Below, one piece after another: positions 27,100-35,551 of a DNA stretch of 64,000 bases. This DNA comes from Cloacibacillus sp. Its GTDB lineage: Bacteria; Synergistota; Synergistia; Synergistales; Synergistaceae. A program made the position numbers and the translations under genes. Within the stretch, counting starts at the first letter, position 1, and each line of letters opens with the position of its first letter. The stretch is from positions 1-64,000 of the forward strand of contig JAVVPF010000005.1 of assembly GCA_036655895.1 (NCBI GenBank), given 5' to 3'. The notes under the pieces are model-generated. The model saw nothing but the letters and a program-made list of their open reading frames with translations, had not been told where the DNA came from and did no database searches.

Positions 27100-27795
27100 A
27101 TGAGGATAGGAAAAAGGATAACGCTTTTTGCTCTGGCGGCGCTTTTGGTCTTCACCGCGGCCTCTGCCGCATTTGCGGAGAAAGCTCATGAAAGACGCAT
27201 CAGGCTCGCAACCGACCTGATAAATAAAATGGCGGCGCAGGACGATTCCGGTTCGCTTGCCGACGTCATAAAGTCCGGCAAAGGAGTGGCCATCTTTCCT
27301 GCCGTAACGAAGGCAGGCCTTGGCTTTGGCGGTCAGACCGGAGAAGGACTTGTATTCATCAAAAAGGGAAACGGCTGGACGGGGCCTGCTTTCATGGGGA
27401 TATCCGGCGCCTCTGTGGGCTTTCAGATAGGCGTTCAGTCCGTTGGACTGGTGCTTGTAATAACGAATGAAGAGGGGCTTCACGCGTTTACCGGCGGCAA
27501 CAGCTTCAAGCTCGGAGCGGATGTAGCCATCGCCGCGGGCCCCGTGGGACGCGACGCCTCCGCTGCAACCGACGGACGTGCGAAAGCCTCGATCTACAGC
27601 TACTCGATAGCGAAAGGGCTGTTTGCCGGAGTCTCGATAGAGGGCTGCGTCATCAACCAGAACCGCGACGCAAACCGCGCCTACTGGGGGCGCGACATGT
27701 CGGCGGCAAACGCTCTGAAAAAGCCGGCGACGGGAGCCAAGGTGAGAGGGCTCATCCAGGCGCTCAACAATCTCCAGAAAAAGGCTCCGAAATAG
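27100..27795 (+). CDS. SYLF-domain lipid-binding protein, copy 1
   Basis: A 231-residue secreted protein with signal peptide (cleavage near AFAEK, residue 26) followed by a complete SYLF/Ysc84 domain: the characteristic GKGVAIFPAVTKAGLGFGG, the repeated Gly-rich strands and AFTGGNSFKLGADVAIAAGPVGR. SYLF proteins bind phosphoinositides or other lipids in eukaryotes; the bacterial role is unknown. AGGAGG is 6 bases before ATG 27100. The next gene is a close paralogue. Confidence 0.88.
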   Translation: MRIGKRITLFALAALLVFTAASAAFAEKAHERRIRLATDLINKMAAQDDSGSLADVIKSGKGVAIFPAVTKAGLGFGGQTGEGLVFIKKGNGWTGPAFMGISGASVGFQIGVQSVGLVLVITNEEGLHAFTGGNSFKLGADVAIAAGPVGRDASAATDGRAKASIYSYSIAKGLFAGVSIEGCVINQNRDANRAYWGRDMSAANALKKPATGAKVRGLIQALNNLQKKAPK

Positions 27796-27840
27796 ACGGG
27801 ACTAAGTAAAACAACATAGCCAAAAACAGGCACAATCAAC

Positions 27841-27872
27841 GGGCGGTGAGGCGTATATTTCCCTCGCCGCCC
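27841..27872 (+). promoter_or_regulatory. Hairpin between the SYLF paralogues
   Basis: GGGCGGTGAGG pairs with CCTCGCCGCCC (one T-G pair) across a short loop, without a T run. It is likely an mRNA-processing or stability element rather than a terminator. Confidence 0.55.
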
Positions 27873-27936
27873 CTTCGTGTTGGTGTAAAAATAAAGACGT
27901 TTAAAATACAGACATCACCTCAGGAGGTACTTGATA

Positions 27937-28635
27937 ATGAAGAAAATTTTCGCGCTTTTGGGCGTCATCATCGCGCTCACCTTTACGGTCATTCTGGAAG
28001 ACGCGGCAAACGCCGCGGAACCTCTTTACATGAAGAGGATAAATCTGGCGACGCAGCTTGTAAACGAAATGTCCCAGCAGTCCGACGCGGCGGCGATGGC
28101 CTCCGCCATCAAAGACGCAAAGGGCATCGCCCTCTTCCCGCACGTTACAAAGGCTGGGTTCATCTTCGGCGCGGAAGACGGACAGGGCCTTGTGCTGCTC
28201 CGCACACCAAACGGAGGCTGGACCGGCCCCTCCTTTGTCGGCATATCTGGCGCGTCGTTCGGCTTCCAGGCGGGAATTGAATCAATAGGCCTGCTTCTTG
28301 TCATCAACAACCAAAAGGGACTCACCGCGTTCACCGGAGGCAACAGCTTCAAACTCGGAGCCGATGTCGCGATAGCGGCTGGGCCGATAGGCCGCAGCGT
28401 AGGAGTTGGCACGAACGCTCCGATGAAGGCTTCGATATACAGTTATTCCATGACCAAGGGCGTCTTTGCCGGAGTTTCCGTCGGCGGCTCCATCATCAAC
28501 CAGAACCGCGATTTGAACCGCGCCTATTGGGGAACGGCCATCTCCGCGCAGAAGGCGCTCTCAAAGCCCGCCAAAAATGCAAAGATACTCCCTCTTATCC
28601 AGGCGCTCAACAGCCTGCTGACACAGGCGAAATAA
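27937..28635 (+). CDS. SYLF-domain lipid-binding protein, copy 2
   Basis: A 232-residue paralogue of the preceding protein, aligned along its whole length with the same signal peptide layout and the nearly identical stretch AFTGGNSFKLGADVAIAAGP. The regions around the predicted surface (residues 85-105) differ more. AGGAGG lies 9 bases before ATG 27937; the TTG at 27931 is too close. Tandem duplication followed by divergence is the simplest history. The pair is closed by a terminator. Confidence 0.88.
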   Translation: MKKIFALLGVIIALTFTVILEDAANAAEPLYMKRINLATQLVNEMSQQSDAAAMASAIKDAKGIALFPHVTKAGFIFGAEDGQGLVLLRTPNGGWTGPSFVGISGASFGFQAGIESIGLLLVINNQKGLTAFTGGNSFKLGADVAIAAGPIGRSVGVGTNAPMKASIYSYSMTKGVFAGVSVGGSIINQNRDLNRAYWGTAISAQKALSKPAKNAKILPLIQALNSLLTQAK

Positions 28636-28680
28636 CAGCGCGGTCAAAAGCCCGTTTAGCTGGCGCGTCTCATATAATTA

Positions 28681-28716
28681 TAAGGGAGGCCCCCAAAGGA
28701 GGCCTCCCTTATTTTT
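28681..28716. terminator. Terminator after the SYLF pair
   Basis: Stem TAAGGGAGGCC / GGCCTCCCTTA with a 9-nt loop and a following T run. Confidence 0.88.
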
Positions 28717-28740
28717 AGATTTTTATGTAAAGCCGTGAGG

Positions 28741-30093
28741 CTAGAAATGCCCTTCCGACTTCATTTCCTTGAAGGTATCCTCAACTATATTGAGAACCTC
28801 AGTAAATTCTTCCTTTGTATGCTGCAGGCAGGGGCAGTGGTGCAGACCGTTCGACGACGTGACATAGAGTCCGCGGCAAAGGAGTTTATTTGCAAATACC
28901 TGGTATTTTTCCTTATCCGCAAAGGCGGCGTAATCTCTGACGTCGTTTATAGCCTCTTTTTCAGTAAAGTAATACTGAAGCATTGGCCCGCAGCCCTGCA
29001 CGATAACAGGAATATTTAGATCCTTGATTATCTGCCTTGATCCATTTATGAGCGTTTCTCCAAGTTCGCGGATATGTTTGTATCCGGCGCAGTCGTCTTT
29101 CGTCATTTCCGTCATGTTCACATAGGAGACTTCCATAGGCAGCCTCGCCGAGTTAAAGGTGCCGTAGCTAAGCGCCTTGCCCCACTGCATCTCCTGCATA
29201 TATTCTTCTCTTCCCGCAATGGCCGAAACTGGCAGTCCCGCGCCCAAGGCCTTTCCGAACGTGGAAATGTCAGGGTTTAAACCGGCCATATCCTGATAAC
29301 AGCCGTTACCGTAGCGGAACCCGGTTACAACTTCGTCCAAAATGAAGAGTACGTCGTTTTCCTTCGCTATCCTCTGAAGCCCTTCAAGATAACCCTTCTT
29401 CGGAAGAATGACACCAACGTTTGCCATTATCGGCTCTGTGATTATCGCGGCAAGCTCGTGCCTGTGCGTTTTAACCGTTTTCTCAAGGACCTCGAGATCG
29501 TTCCAGGGGCATATCACAAGATTTTCGATGTGCTCCTGCGGTATCCCTGAACCTTCGACCATCTTCACGGGATCCATTTTCGCCCCCATGGTATCTACCG
29601 GACGCGTGTGGCAATTTGCCAGAAGGCCGTCATACCAGCCATGATACTGTCCCTCAAACTTGAGGATCTTTTTCTTTCCCGTTACCGCGCGCGCAAGCCT
29701 TACCGCCATCATGACAGCTTCCGTGCCGGTATTGCCAAAACGGACCTTGTCCGCGTTTTTGATCATGCTGAGGAACTTCTCGCCGCATTTTACTTCGATT
29801 TCTGTGCAGGCGGCAAAGTGCGACCCGCCTTGAATTGCCCGCGTTACAGCCTCCACGATTTTAGGATGCCCGTGTCCCATGATGTTGGCGCTGAAGCCAA
29901 GCATCAAATCTATATATGAGTTCCCGTCTGCGTCAACCACCGTTCCACCCTTGCCGTCCTGAATATAAATCGGATAGGGCTTACACGTAGCTATCCCGCG
30001 GGAAGGAGAATTAGCGCCTTCGACAAAAACCTTCATCGCCCTGTCAAAAAGCTGCTTCGATTTTACATTTCTTTTTTCGAACAATTCATACAC
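28741..30093 (-). CDS. Class III PLP aminotransferase (glutamate-1-semialdehyde aminomutase-like)
   Basis: A 450-residue fold-type I PLP enzyme resembling HemL and related class III aminotransferases. Visible are the N-terminal VEGANSPSRG stretch, FGNTGTEAVMMAVRLAR, the DEVV motif (FILDEVVTGFR) that holds the PLP pyridine nitrogen, and the Schiff-base lysine in STFGKALGAGLP near residue 275. It is not in a heme cluster but next to a GntR regulator and shares an operator-like site with the saccharopine-dehydrogenase-like gene, so a catabolic omega-aminotransferase or aminomutase for a diamino acid seems likelier than heme synthesis. An AGGAGGAATG region precedes the GTG/ATG start area. Confidence 0.82.
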   Translation of the reverse strand: MYELFEKRNVKSKQLFDRAMKVFVEGANSPSRGIATCKPYPIYIQDGKGGTVVDADGNSYIDLMLGFSANIMGHGHPKIVEAVTRAIQGGSHFAACTEIEVKCGEKFLSMIKNADKVRFGNTGTEAVMMAVRLARAVTGKKKILKFEGQYHGWYDGLLANCHTRPVDTMGAKMDPVKMVEGSGIPQEHIENLVICPWNDLEVLEKTVKTHRHELAAIITEPIMANVGVILPKKGYLEGLQRIAKENDVLFILDEVVTGFRYGNGCYQDMAGLNPDISTFGKALGAGLPVSAIAGREEYMQEMQWGKALSYGTFNSARLPMEVSYVNMTEMTKDDCAGYKHIRELGETLINGSRQIIKDLNIPVIVQGCGPMLQYYFTEKEAINDVRDYAAFADKEKYQVFANKLLCRGLYVTSSNGLHHCPCLQHTKEEFTEVLNIVEDTFKEMKSEGHF

Positions 30094-30132
30094 TTTTCAT
30101 TCCTCCTACTATACTATTTCCGGCCCATGGTT

Positions 30133-30195
30133 CTTGTAGGACATGTTCTTCATGTAGCACATGATTGTTATATACCCTTTTTTTATCGTTGTCAA
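30133..30195 (-). promoter_or_regulatory. Promoter and twin operators of the aminotransferase gene
   Basis: On the minus strand, TTGACA (30190-30195) and TATAAC (30167-30172) are 17 bp apart. CATGTAGCACATG (30151-30163, plus strand) covers the predicted start point, and a second copy CTTGTAGGACATG (30133-30145) lies 18 bp further in. The same motif recurs at the promoter at 31223, pointing to a common repressor, most simply the GntR protein. Confidence 0.75.
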
Positions 30196-30216
30196 CATGG
30201 CGTCTCTTTTTATTTC

Positions 30217-30246
30217 TTGACACCTAGGCTAATTACCAGATAATAT
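30217..30246 (+). promoter_or_regulatory. Promoter of the gntR gene
   Basis: TTGACA (30217-30222) is followed 16 bp later by GATAAT (30239-30244). Transcription would begin near 30252, which argues against translation from the ATG at 30261. Confidence 0.6.
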
Positions 30247-30353
30247 GAGGTGTACGTGAGATGACCCTGGCTCAACCACAAAGGCCTCGGCGGGTGGAGT
30301 ACATACTCTTTTCTAAGGCGGTGAATTGGCTTTTGAGTACAGATTATCAAGCA

Positions 30354-30980
30354 ATGGGCTCCACCGCGGTAGATAGTATCTACTCGGAGATACGGAAGAA
30401 AATCATTTGTAAAGAGCTGCAAAAGGGCCAAAGACTGGCCGAAACGGCCATCGCAAAGGAATTTAACGTAAGCAGGACTCCGGTGCGCGAGGCGCTGCGG
30501 CGCTTGGCAAATGACGGGCTTGTAAACATAATACCTCGTTGGGGAGCGCACCTTGTTTCGCCGACGCAGGAAGAGGTCACCGATACCAGCATGATGCGGC
30601 GTGTACTGGAGGAGCTTGCCATCAAGAAGGCCGTCCAGCTCATTACCCCCGTTTATATCTACAAGCTGCAGGAACAGATCCTCCTTGAACAAAAAGCGGC
30701 CGAAGAGCATGACGTCGACGCCTATATCGCCGCAAACAACAATTTCCATTTGGTCATCGCAGAAGCGTCAGGAAGCAAAACGCTTTTGGAGCTGCTGGAA
30801 CAGGTGCTTGCCAAAGTTGTCACGCAGCTGCTCTTCTTTGACGATTCTTTGTTTAAATTTGACACGAACCCGACTCTCAACCAGCACAAAGAGATTGTGA
30901 AGGCGCTTGAGTCCAGAGATGAAGAGCTCTGCGTCAAGTTAATAAAGCAGGATATATATCCCTGGTCGCAGGAGCAATAG
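30354..30980 (+). CDS. GntR-family regulator (FCD domain)
   Basis: FadR-type transcription factor. The winged helix (about residues 8-72) contains FNVSRTPVREALRRLANDGLV, and the C-terminal FCD effector domain contains the usual acidic/His pattern (Asp and NNNFHLVIAEASGS). The length from ATG 30354 is 208 residues; an in-frame ATG at 30261 would add 31 unlikely residues but has a GAGGTG nearby, so the start is uncertain. It lies between two divergently promoted catabolic genes that share a palindromic operator, making it the probable repressor, with an amino-acid-derived inducer. Confidence 0.85.
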   Translation: MGSTAVDSIYSEIRKKIICKELQKGQRLAETAIAKEFNVSRTPVREALRRLANDGLVNIIPRWGAHLVSPTQEEVTDTSMMRRVLEELAIKKAVQLITPVYIYKLQEQILLEQKAAEEHDVDAYIAANNNFHLVIAEASGSKTLLELLEQVLAKVVTQLLFFDDSLFKFDTNPTLNQHKEIVKALESRDEELCVKLIKQDIYPWSQEQ

Positions 30981-31222
30981 AGGTCCGCTTTACAGCAGCC
31001 TTGACTCAGCAAAGCCTATAGTTTTTATTTCTGGGCGTTTCCGCGTGAAATGCCCATCTTTTCTTTTATGCCTCCTACATATTCCATTCAACTATTTTAA
31101 AGACGCCGCGCCTCGCAAAAGAGCGGCCGCCTCTTTGCCCGTGCGGTGCCGCGCTGAAAGCCTCTCTCCAGCTCGTAATATTTTTATCCGATTATCTATA
31201 TTTTCAAGATTATTGAAAACAC

Positions 31223-31281
31223 TTGACAAGCAAAATAAGGATGTGTATTATGTTTTCATGTAGAGCATGAAGTACAGGTAC
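31223..31281 (+). promoter_or_regulatory. Promoter and operator of the saccharopine-dehydrogenase-like gene
   Basis: TTGACA (31223-31228), 17 bp, TATTAT (31246-31251). CATGTAGAGCATG (31257-31269) covers the start point, matching 11 of 13 bases of the operator at 30151. A palindrome AGTAC-AG-GTACT follows at 31270-31281. The position is as expected for repression. Confidence 0.78.
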
Positions 31282-31351
31282 TACAGGTAGCAACTAGAGG
31301 CATTTTTTAATAGCGGATGCTATTGGAAAAAATTTGTGAGGAGGTAGTAAC

Positions 31352-32533
31352 ATGGCAGCAAAGAAAAAGGCACTTCATATTGGCGCAGGTATGGTAGGTC
31401 GTTGCGTAGTTCACAACTTGCTTCCTTATTTCGATGTTCGCGTGCTCGATATGAGCGACGAGAATTTGGAAGAGGTCAAAAGGCTTTATCCTTCTGTTGA
31501 AGTAGTGAAGGGTTCTGCTCTCGATAAGGATTTTGTCGGCAAGGTATCTGAGGACTGCGATATCATCACAGCCGCAATGCCCGGGACCATAGGTTATAAA
31601 GTCACCAAACTCGCTATAGAACTTGGAAGAAAAATAGCCAGCGTTTCCGCTATGAACGGCCGTTCTGATGCAGCTTACCATGAAATCGGCCTCGCCACAG
31701 GCGGCCTCGGTATCTCCATGGTCGGCTTTGAACCCGGAATGAGCAGCTTCTTCGCCGGCCGCGGGTATTCCAAGCTGGATACCTGCGAGGAGATGTACCT
31801 CTATGTCGGCGGCGGACTTCCCATCAAACCGCGCCCGCCCTTCAACTATTTCACAACCTGGTCGCTTTATGACAACATCAACCAGTTCAACCAGCCCGCA
31901 ATGGTTGTGCGCGGCGGTGAAACACAGCGCATCCCGGCTCTCAGCGAGGTCATGCCCTTTGAGATAGAGGAATACAAGAACCTTGAGTGCTTCACCAGCG
32001 ACGGACTTGGCGGACTCTTCCGCTGCTTCAAAGACGTGCCTGAAATGGCAGCCTATACAGTCCGCTGGCCCGGAATTGCGGACCAGATGCGTTTCCTCAA
32101 CGACCTTGACCTCTTTGACGAAGAAGAGCGCAGGCTCGGCAAGGTCGATCAGGTTCCCCGCGACATCCTGATGGATATTTTTGGCAAGAAATACCAGAGA
32201 CAGCCCGGCGAAGCTGACATGTCCATCTTGAGGATAGTCACAAAGGGCCTTAAGGGCAACGACCGCATCACATATACATTTGAAATCGCGCAGAGAGAGA
32301 TACCGGAGACTGGCTACACGTCAATGGCATGGACGACGGCGACGACATGCGCCATCTTCGCGCGCGCGATGGTCGACGGCAAACTTACGGGCAAAGGCAT
32401 CCTCAACTGCGAACAGCTCGCAAAGGACGACGCGTTCTATGACTGGGTGCTGGAAGAGCAGCGCAAGCTCGGCATGTTCTATAAAGAGAAGGTCGAGATC
32501 GAAAAGAACGCAAAGCTCTGGGACAACAAATAG
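31352..32533 (+). CDS. Saccharopine dehydrogenase-family oxidoreductase
   Basis: A 393-residue NAD(P)-dependent enzyme with the N-terminal Rossmann motif HIGAGMVGRCVVHNL (residues 9-23) and a C-terminal substrate domain like saccharopine dehydrogenase and lysine 6-dehydrogenase. AGGAGG precedes the ATG. Context with a class III aminotransferase, a FadR-type regulator and an amino-acid symporter suggests oxidation or reductive deamination of an amino acid such as lysine or another diamino acid. This is inference; the substrate is not known. Codon usage resembles the neighbours. Confidence 0.78.
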   Translation: MAAKKKALHIGAGMVGRCVVHNLLPYFDVRVLDMSDENLEEVKRLYPSVEVVKGSALDKDFVGKVSEDCDIITAAMPGTIGYKVTKLAIELGRKIASVSAMNGRSDAAYHEIGLATGGLGISMVGFEPGMSSFFAGRGYSKLDTCEEMYLYVGGGLPIKPRPPFNYFTTWSLYDNINQFNQPAMVVRGGETQRIPALSEVMPFEIEEYKNLECFTSDGLGGLFRCFKDVPEMAAYTVRWPGIADQMRFLNDLDLFDEEERRLGKVDQVPRDILMDIFGKKYQRQPGEADMSILRIVTKGLKGNDRITYTFEIAQREIPETGYTSMAWTTATTCAIFARAMVDGKLTGKGILNCEQLAKDDAFYDWVLEEQRKLGMFYKEKVEIEKNAKLWDNK

Positions 32534-32575
32534 CGCCTTACGCACGCAGAAGCTTTAAAAAATAGATAAAACACT

Positions 32576-32630
32576 CTGTGCAGGGCTCTCAAAGAAAGCC
32601 GGCGAAGTAGCCGGCCCGAGCCCTGCACAG
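32576..32630 (+). promoter_or_regulatory. Two-tier hairpin in the intergenic region
   Basis: A perfect outer 13-bp stem (CTGTGCAGGGCTC / GAGCCCTGCACAG) encloses an inner GCCGGC / GCCGGC hairpin. It is followed by an A-rich stretch rather than T, so it is not a classical terminator. It may be a structured RNA or an mRNA boundary; a smaller hairpin GAAGCC / GGCTTC (32644-32670) follows. Confidence 0.6.
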
Positions 32631-32854
32631 AAATAAAAAAATGGAAGCCTTTCACTGTGTGACTGGCTTCTAAAAGAACAAATCTTATTGATTCCACTAT
32701 CCAAAGACCGCAAATAAAAGACCACGCCACTTTCCTCAGCTCCGGTTTTTGAGTTTCAACCTCTTCCCACATGTCCGACTCGTTTTACAGGGAGCCGGCT
32801 TACCACGCCCGCTCCTCGCTCAGTTGGTTTCACAGTGTTATTTGTTTTTGCGCC

Positions 32855-32869
32855 ATTTGTTCGACAAAT
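32855..32869 (+). promoter_or_regulatory. Palindromic site before the symporter gene
   Basis: ATTTGT-TCG-ACAAAT has perfect 6-bp arms and lies just ahead of the ribosome binding site AGGGGGTG. It is a possible operator, different from the CATG-type sites. Confidence 0.5.
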
Positions 32870-32890
32870 AATCAGGGGGTGTATTTTTAT

Positions 32891-34384
32891 ATGAATATCG
32901 GGGATCAAGTCCAACATGTGCTTGAATATGTAGCATGGACAATATTATGGAATAAGTATTTTGCTGTAATGTTCCTTGTGCTGGGGCTATATCTTACAAT
33001 AGGCCTTCGCTTCTTCCAGTTTCGCCGTTTTGGGGATATTATGCGCAACACGGTCGGGACACTGTTTGTTAAAAATGACGGCGCAAGGAAAAATGGCGAC
33101 AGCAAGGTTTCGTCCTTCGGCGCCTTTGCTACGGCTCTTGGGAGCACGGTGGGCAACGGAAACATTGCGGGAGTCGCAAGCGCCATCGCGTTAGGCGGCC
33201 CCGGCGCCATATTCTGGATGTGGATGTGCGCTTTTGTCGGCATGGCGACGAAGATGAGCGAGATCGTCCTCACCCAGACCTATAGACAGACGGACAACAC
33301 CGGCATTCCCCGCGGAAGCGCGGCCTACTATATCCAGAAGGGGCTTGTCGAAGAAAAGGGCTGGAAATGGTGCAAAGTCCTTTCCCTCATTTTTACAACG
33401 GCGATGCTATGCGCCTTCTACTTCACGCCCGGACCGTATGTCGTAGCTGAATCTATTCAGGCCGGATTCAACCTTTCCCCCATGGGCGCGATCGTTTTCT
33501 CTTTCATCTATGTAATATTACAGTTCACCATAATTCTCGGCGGCATAAAGCGTATAGTCAAGTTTGCCGAAAGCGCCGTGCCCTTTATGGTCATAGCCTA
33601 TTTTGGCGTAGCGATCTTTATTTTCCTGAGTGATATCCCAGCTACGGTCGAGGCGTTTAAACAGATTTTCTACTATGCGTTCAAACCGGCGGCCGCGATC
33701 GGCGGATTTGCCGGAGCCAGCATCATGATGACCCTGCAGGTCGGCGTCGCAAGAAGCGTTTACAGCAATGAGGCCGGCTGGGGAAGTTCTCCCATCATCC
33801 ACGCCGCGGCCGACGTCGACCATCCTGCGCGTCAGGGGATGTGGGGCGCCTTTGAAGTGTTCGTCGATACGATAATCGTCTGCACGATCACCGGTTTGAT
33901 CGTCGTCATAACGGGCGTATGGCAGACGGGAGAGGGCGGCGCGGGTTCCGTTGGAAAGGCGCTCAGTCAGGTGTTCGGGCCCATCGGCGGAATTACTTTG
34001 GCCATCTTCATCTTCGTCTTCTCGCTTACAACTTCAACGGGCTGGTACTCCTATCTTGAAGCTCTTGTAGGATATCTGACCCGCGACAAACCAGCCGCCG
34101 TCCGTATGAAGATCGTTAAATTCATTACGTTTACAGGCCCGCTCTTCGGCCTTGGCGCCACGATGTTCTTCTTTGCGCACGGCACCGTGCCGGCCGTAGC
34201 CTGGATGGTTCTTGACATCCAGTCCGCGATACCTGTCTATGTCAACGTTATCGCGCTGACGCTGCTCTCGCCTGTCATCTTTAAAAAGGTCAGGGAATTT
34301 GAGACGGATTTCCTTGATCCCGAACGCGTGGCTCGCAAAGAGCGCAAGTCCGCGGGGAAAAAGGCAGACGAAGAGGCGGCGTAA
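32891..34384 (+). CDS. Sodium:alanine symporter family protein (AGCS)
   Basis: A 497-residue membrane protein with about eleven helices. Family signatures are visible: GSTVGNGNIAGVASAIALGG near residue 80 and EAGWGSSPIIHAAA near residue 297. AGCS carriers import alanine or glycine, sometimes other small amino acids, with Na+. ATG 32891 is chosen because AGGGGGTG lies 8 bases upstream; the upstream in-frame ATG at 32771 has no such site. It follows the saccharopine-dehydrogenase-like gene and probably supplies its pathway's substrate. A terminator closes the unit. Confidence 0.92.
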   Translation: MNIGDQVQHVLEYVAWTILWNKYFAVMFLVLGLYLTIGLRFFQFRRFGDIMRNTVGTLFVKNDGARKNGDSKVSSFGAFATALGSTVGNGNIAGVASAIALGGPGAIFWMWMCAFVGMATKMSEIVLTQTYRQTDNTGIPRGSAAYYIQKGLVEEKGWKWCKVLSLIFTTAMLCAFYFTPGPYVVAESIQAGFNLSPMGAIVFSFIYVILQFTIILGGIKRIVKFAESAVPFMVIAYFGVAIFIFLSDIPATVEAFKQIFYYAFKPAAAIGGFAGASIMMTLQVGVARSVYSNEAGWGSSPIIHAAADVDHPARQGMWGAFEVFVDTIIVCTITGLIVVITGVWQTGEGGAGSVGKALSQVFGPIGGITLAIFIFVFSLTTSTGWYSYLEALVGYLTRDKPAAVRMKIVKFITFTGPLFGLGATMFFFAHGTVPAVAWMVLDIQSAIPVYVNVIALTLLSPVIFKKVREFETDFLDPERVARKERKSAGKKADEEAA

Positions 34385-34431
34385 CGCAGCCTTCGCAGAG
34401 AACCGCATAAAGCGGCAAAAGATCATAAAAG

Positions 34432-34466
34432 TTAAAAGGAGAGGCTCTCATGGCCTCTCCTTTTAA
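34432..34466. terminator. Bidirectional terminator
   Basis: A 14-bp stem TTAAAAGGAGAGGC / GCCTCTCCTTTTAA with a 7-nt loop lies between the convergent symporter and ppx genes. Confidence 0.9.
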
Positions 34467-34513
34467 TTGGCTGCGCAGGTTGGTTTCAGGCGCGCTTTGC
34501 ACGGCTCCGGCCT

Positions 34514-35551
34514 TTATTTTGCGGGCGCAGCCTTTTCTGCGGTTTCAGTTATCTCCGCCGCCTGAGCGGTTTCTGGCGTTTCGATGGCTGGGAGGACGGC
34601 TGAAGGCTGGGCCTCCGGCTGATGCTGGTGCTTATGGGCCTTTTTGTTGGCGGCGGCCGCTTCGTTTTTCTTTGCGCGCAGCATCGAGATGATGCCGTCG
34701 GCAAGCCCCACCTGCGGCACTATTATCGTAGGCGCCAGGCAGAGTTTGCTGATACTGAGGAATATTTTCAGCGCCGGTACGATGACGTCTGCGCGGTAGG
34801 GGTTCAGCTTGAAATTTCGTATCCTCTCCTCAAAGCTCATTTTTTTCAATGTGTCATAGAGCATTTTAAGCTCGATACGGTCTATCGGCTGTCCTTCGCG
34901 TTTGTTGAGCAGCTTCTGCGCCTTGTTTATGTTGCCGCCTGAGCCTATTATCGTAAGTCCGCTGTATTTTTCGCCGATTTTTTTCATCTCAGCCTTGAAG
35001 AGGTCGTGGTCTTCGTCTTTTACGGCGTTGTTCAGTATTCGCACAGTGCCGAGCCGGAAGGAACGCGATTCGGCGACATGGCCGTCCGCGTATACGACCA
35101 CCTCCGTACTGCCGCCGCCTACGTCTACGCGGAGGGAGTTCTTCCACGCCTCGCTTCCGGCGCAGGCCTCGCCCGCGGCGTATATTATCTCAGCCTCTTC
35201 GAGTCCGGTGATTATCTCTATTTCGATGCCGCTTTTTTGCTTTATCTCCTCCATGACCTCCGTGCCGTTTTTCGCCTCGCGCATGGCACTTGTGGCGCAG
35301 GCGCGGTACTCTGTGACGCCGAAGGCCTTCATGGTGTGCGCGAAGCCCTGCATCCCCTCGCAGAGGATGCCCCGCCTTCTCGCGCTTATTTTCCCGTCGG
35401 TGAAGACGTCTTCGCCAAGGCGCACCGGCAGGCGCATAAAGGCGACTTTGCGGCATTTTTTTTCGTCACAGGTCGGCTCTATGCTGCATATCATGAAGCG
35501 TACCGCGTTGCTGCCTATGTCAATGGCAGCTATTGTGTTCATATCTCTCAT
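34514..35551 (-). CDS. ppx: Exopolyphosphatase (Ppx/GppA family)
   Basis: Hydrolyses polyphosphate or pppGpp. The 345-residue protein has the actin/hexokinase-like phosphate motifs AAIDIGSNAVRFMI (near residue 9), LRVDVGGGSTEVVVYADG near residue 142 and the IIGSGGNINKA stretch near residue 198. The last 60 residues are Ala/Pro/Glu-rich and low complexity, a tail not found in all relatives. The ATG overlaps the ppk1 stop by four bases (ATGA), so synthesis and breakdown enzymes are made together. Confidence 0.92.
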   Translation of the reverse strand: MRDMNTIAAIDIGSNAVRFMICSIEPTCDEKKCRKVAFMRLPVRLGEDVFTDGKISARRRGILCEGMQGFAHTMKAFGVTEYRACATSAMREAKNGTEVMEEIKQKSGIEIEIITGLEEAEIIYAAGEACAGSEAWKNSLRVDVGGGSTEVVVYADGHVAESRSFRLGTVRILNNAVKDEDHDLFKAEMKKIGEKYSGLTIIGSGGNINKAQKLLNKREGQPIDRIELKMLYDTLKKMSFEERIRNFKLNPYRADVIVPALKIFLSISKLCLAPTIIVPQVGLADGIISMLRAKKNEAAAANKKAHKHQHQPEAQPSAVLPAIETPETAQAAEITETAEKAAPAK

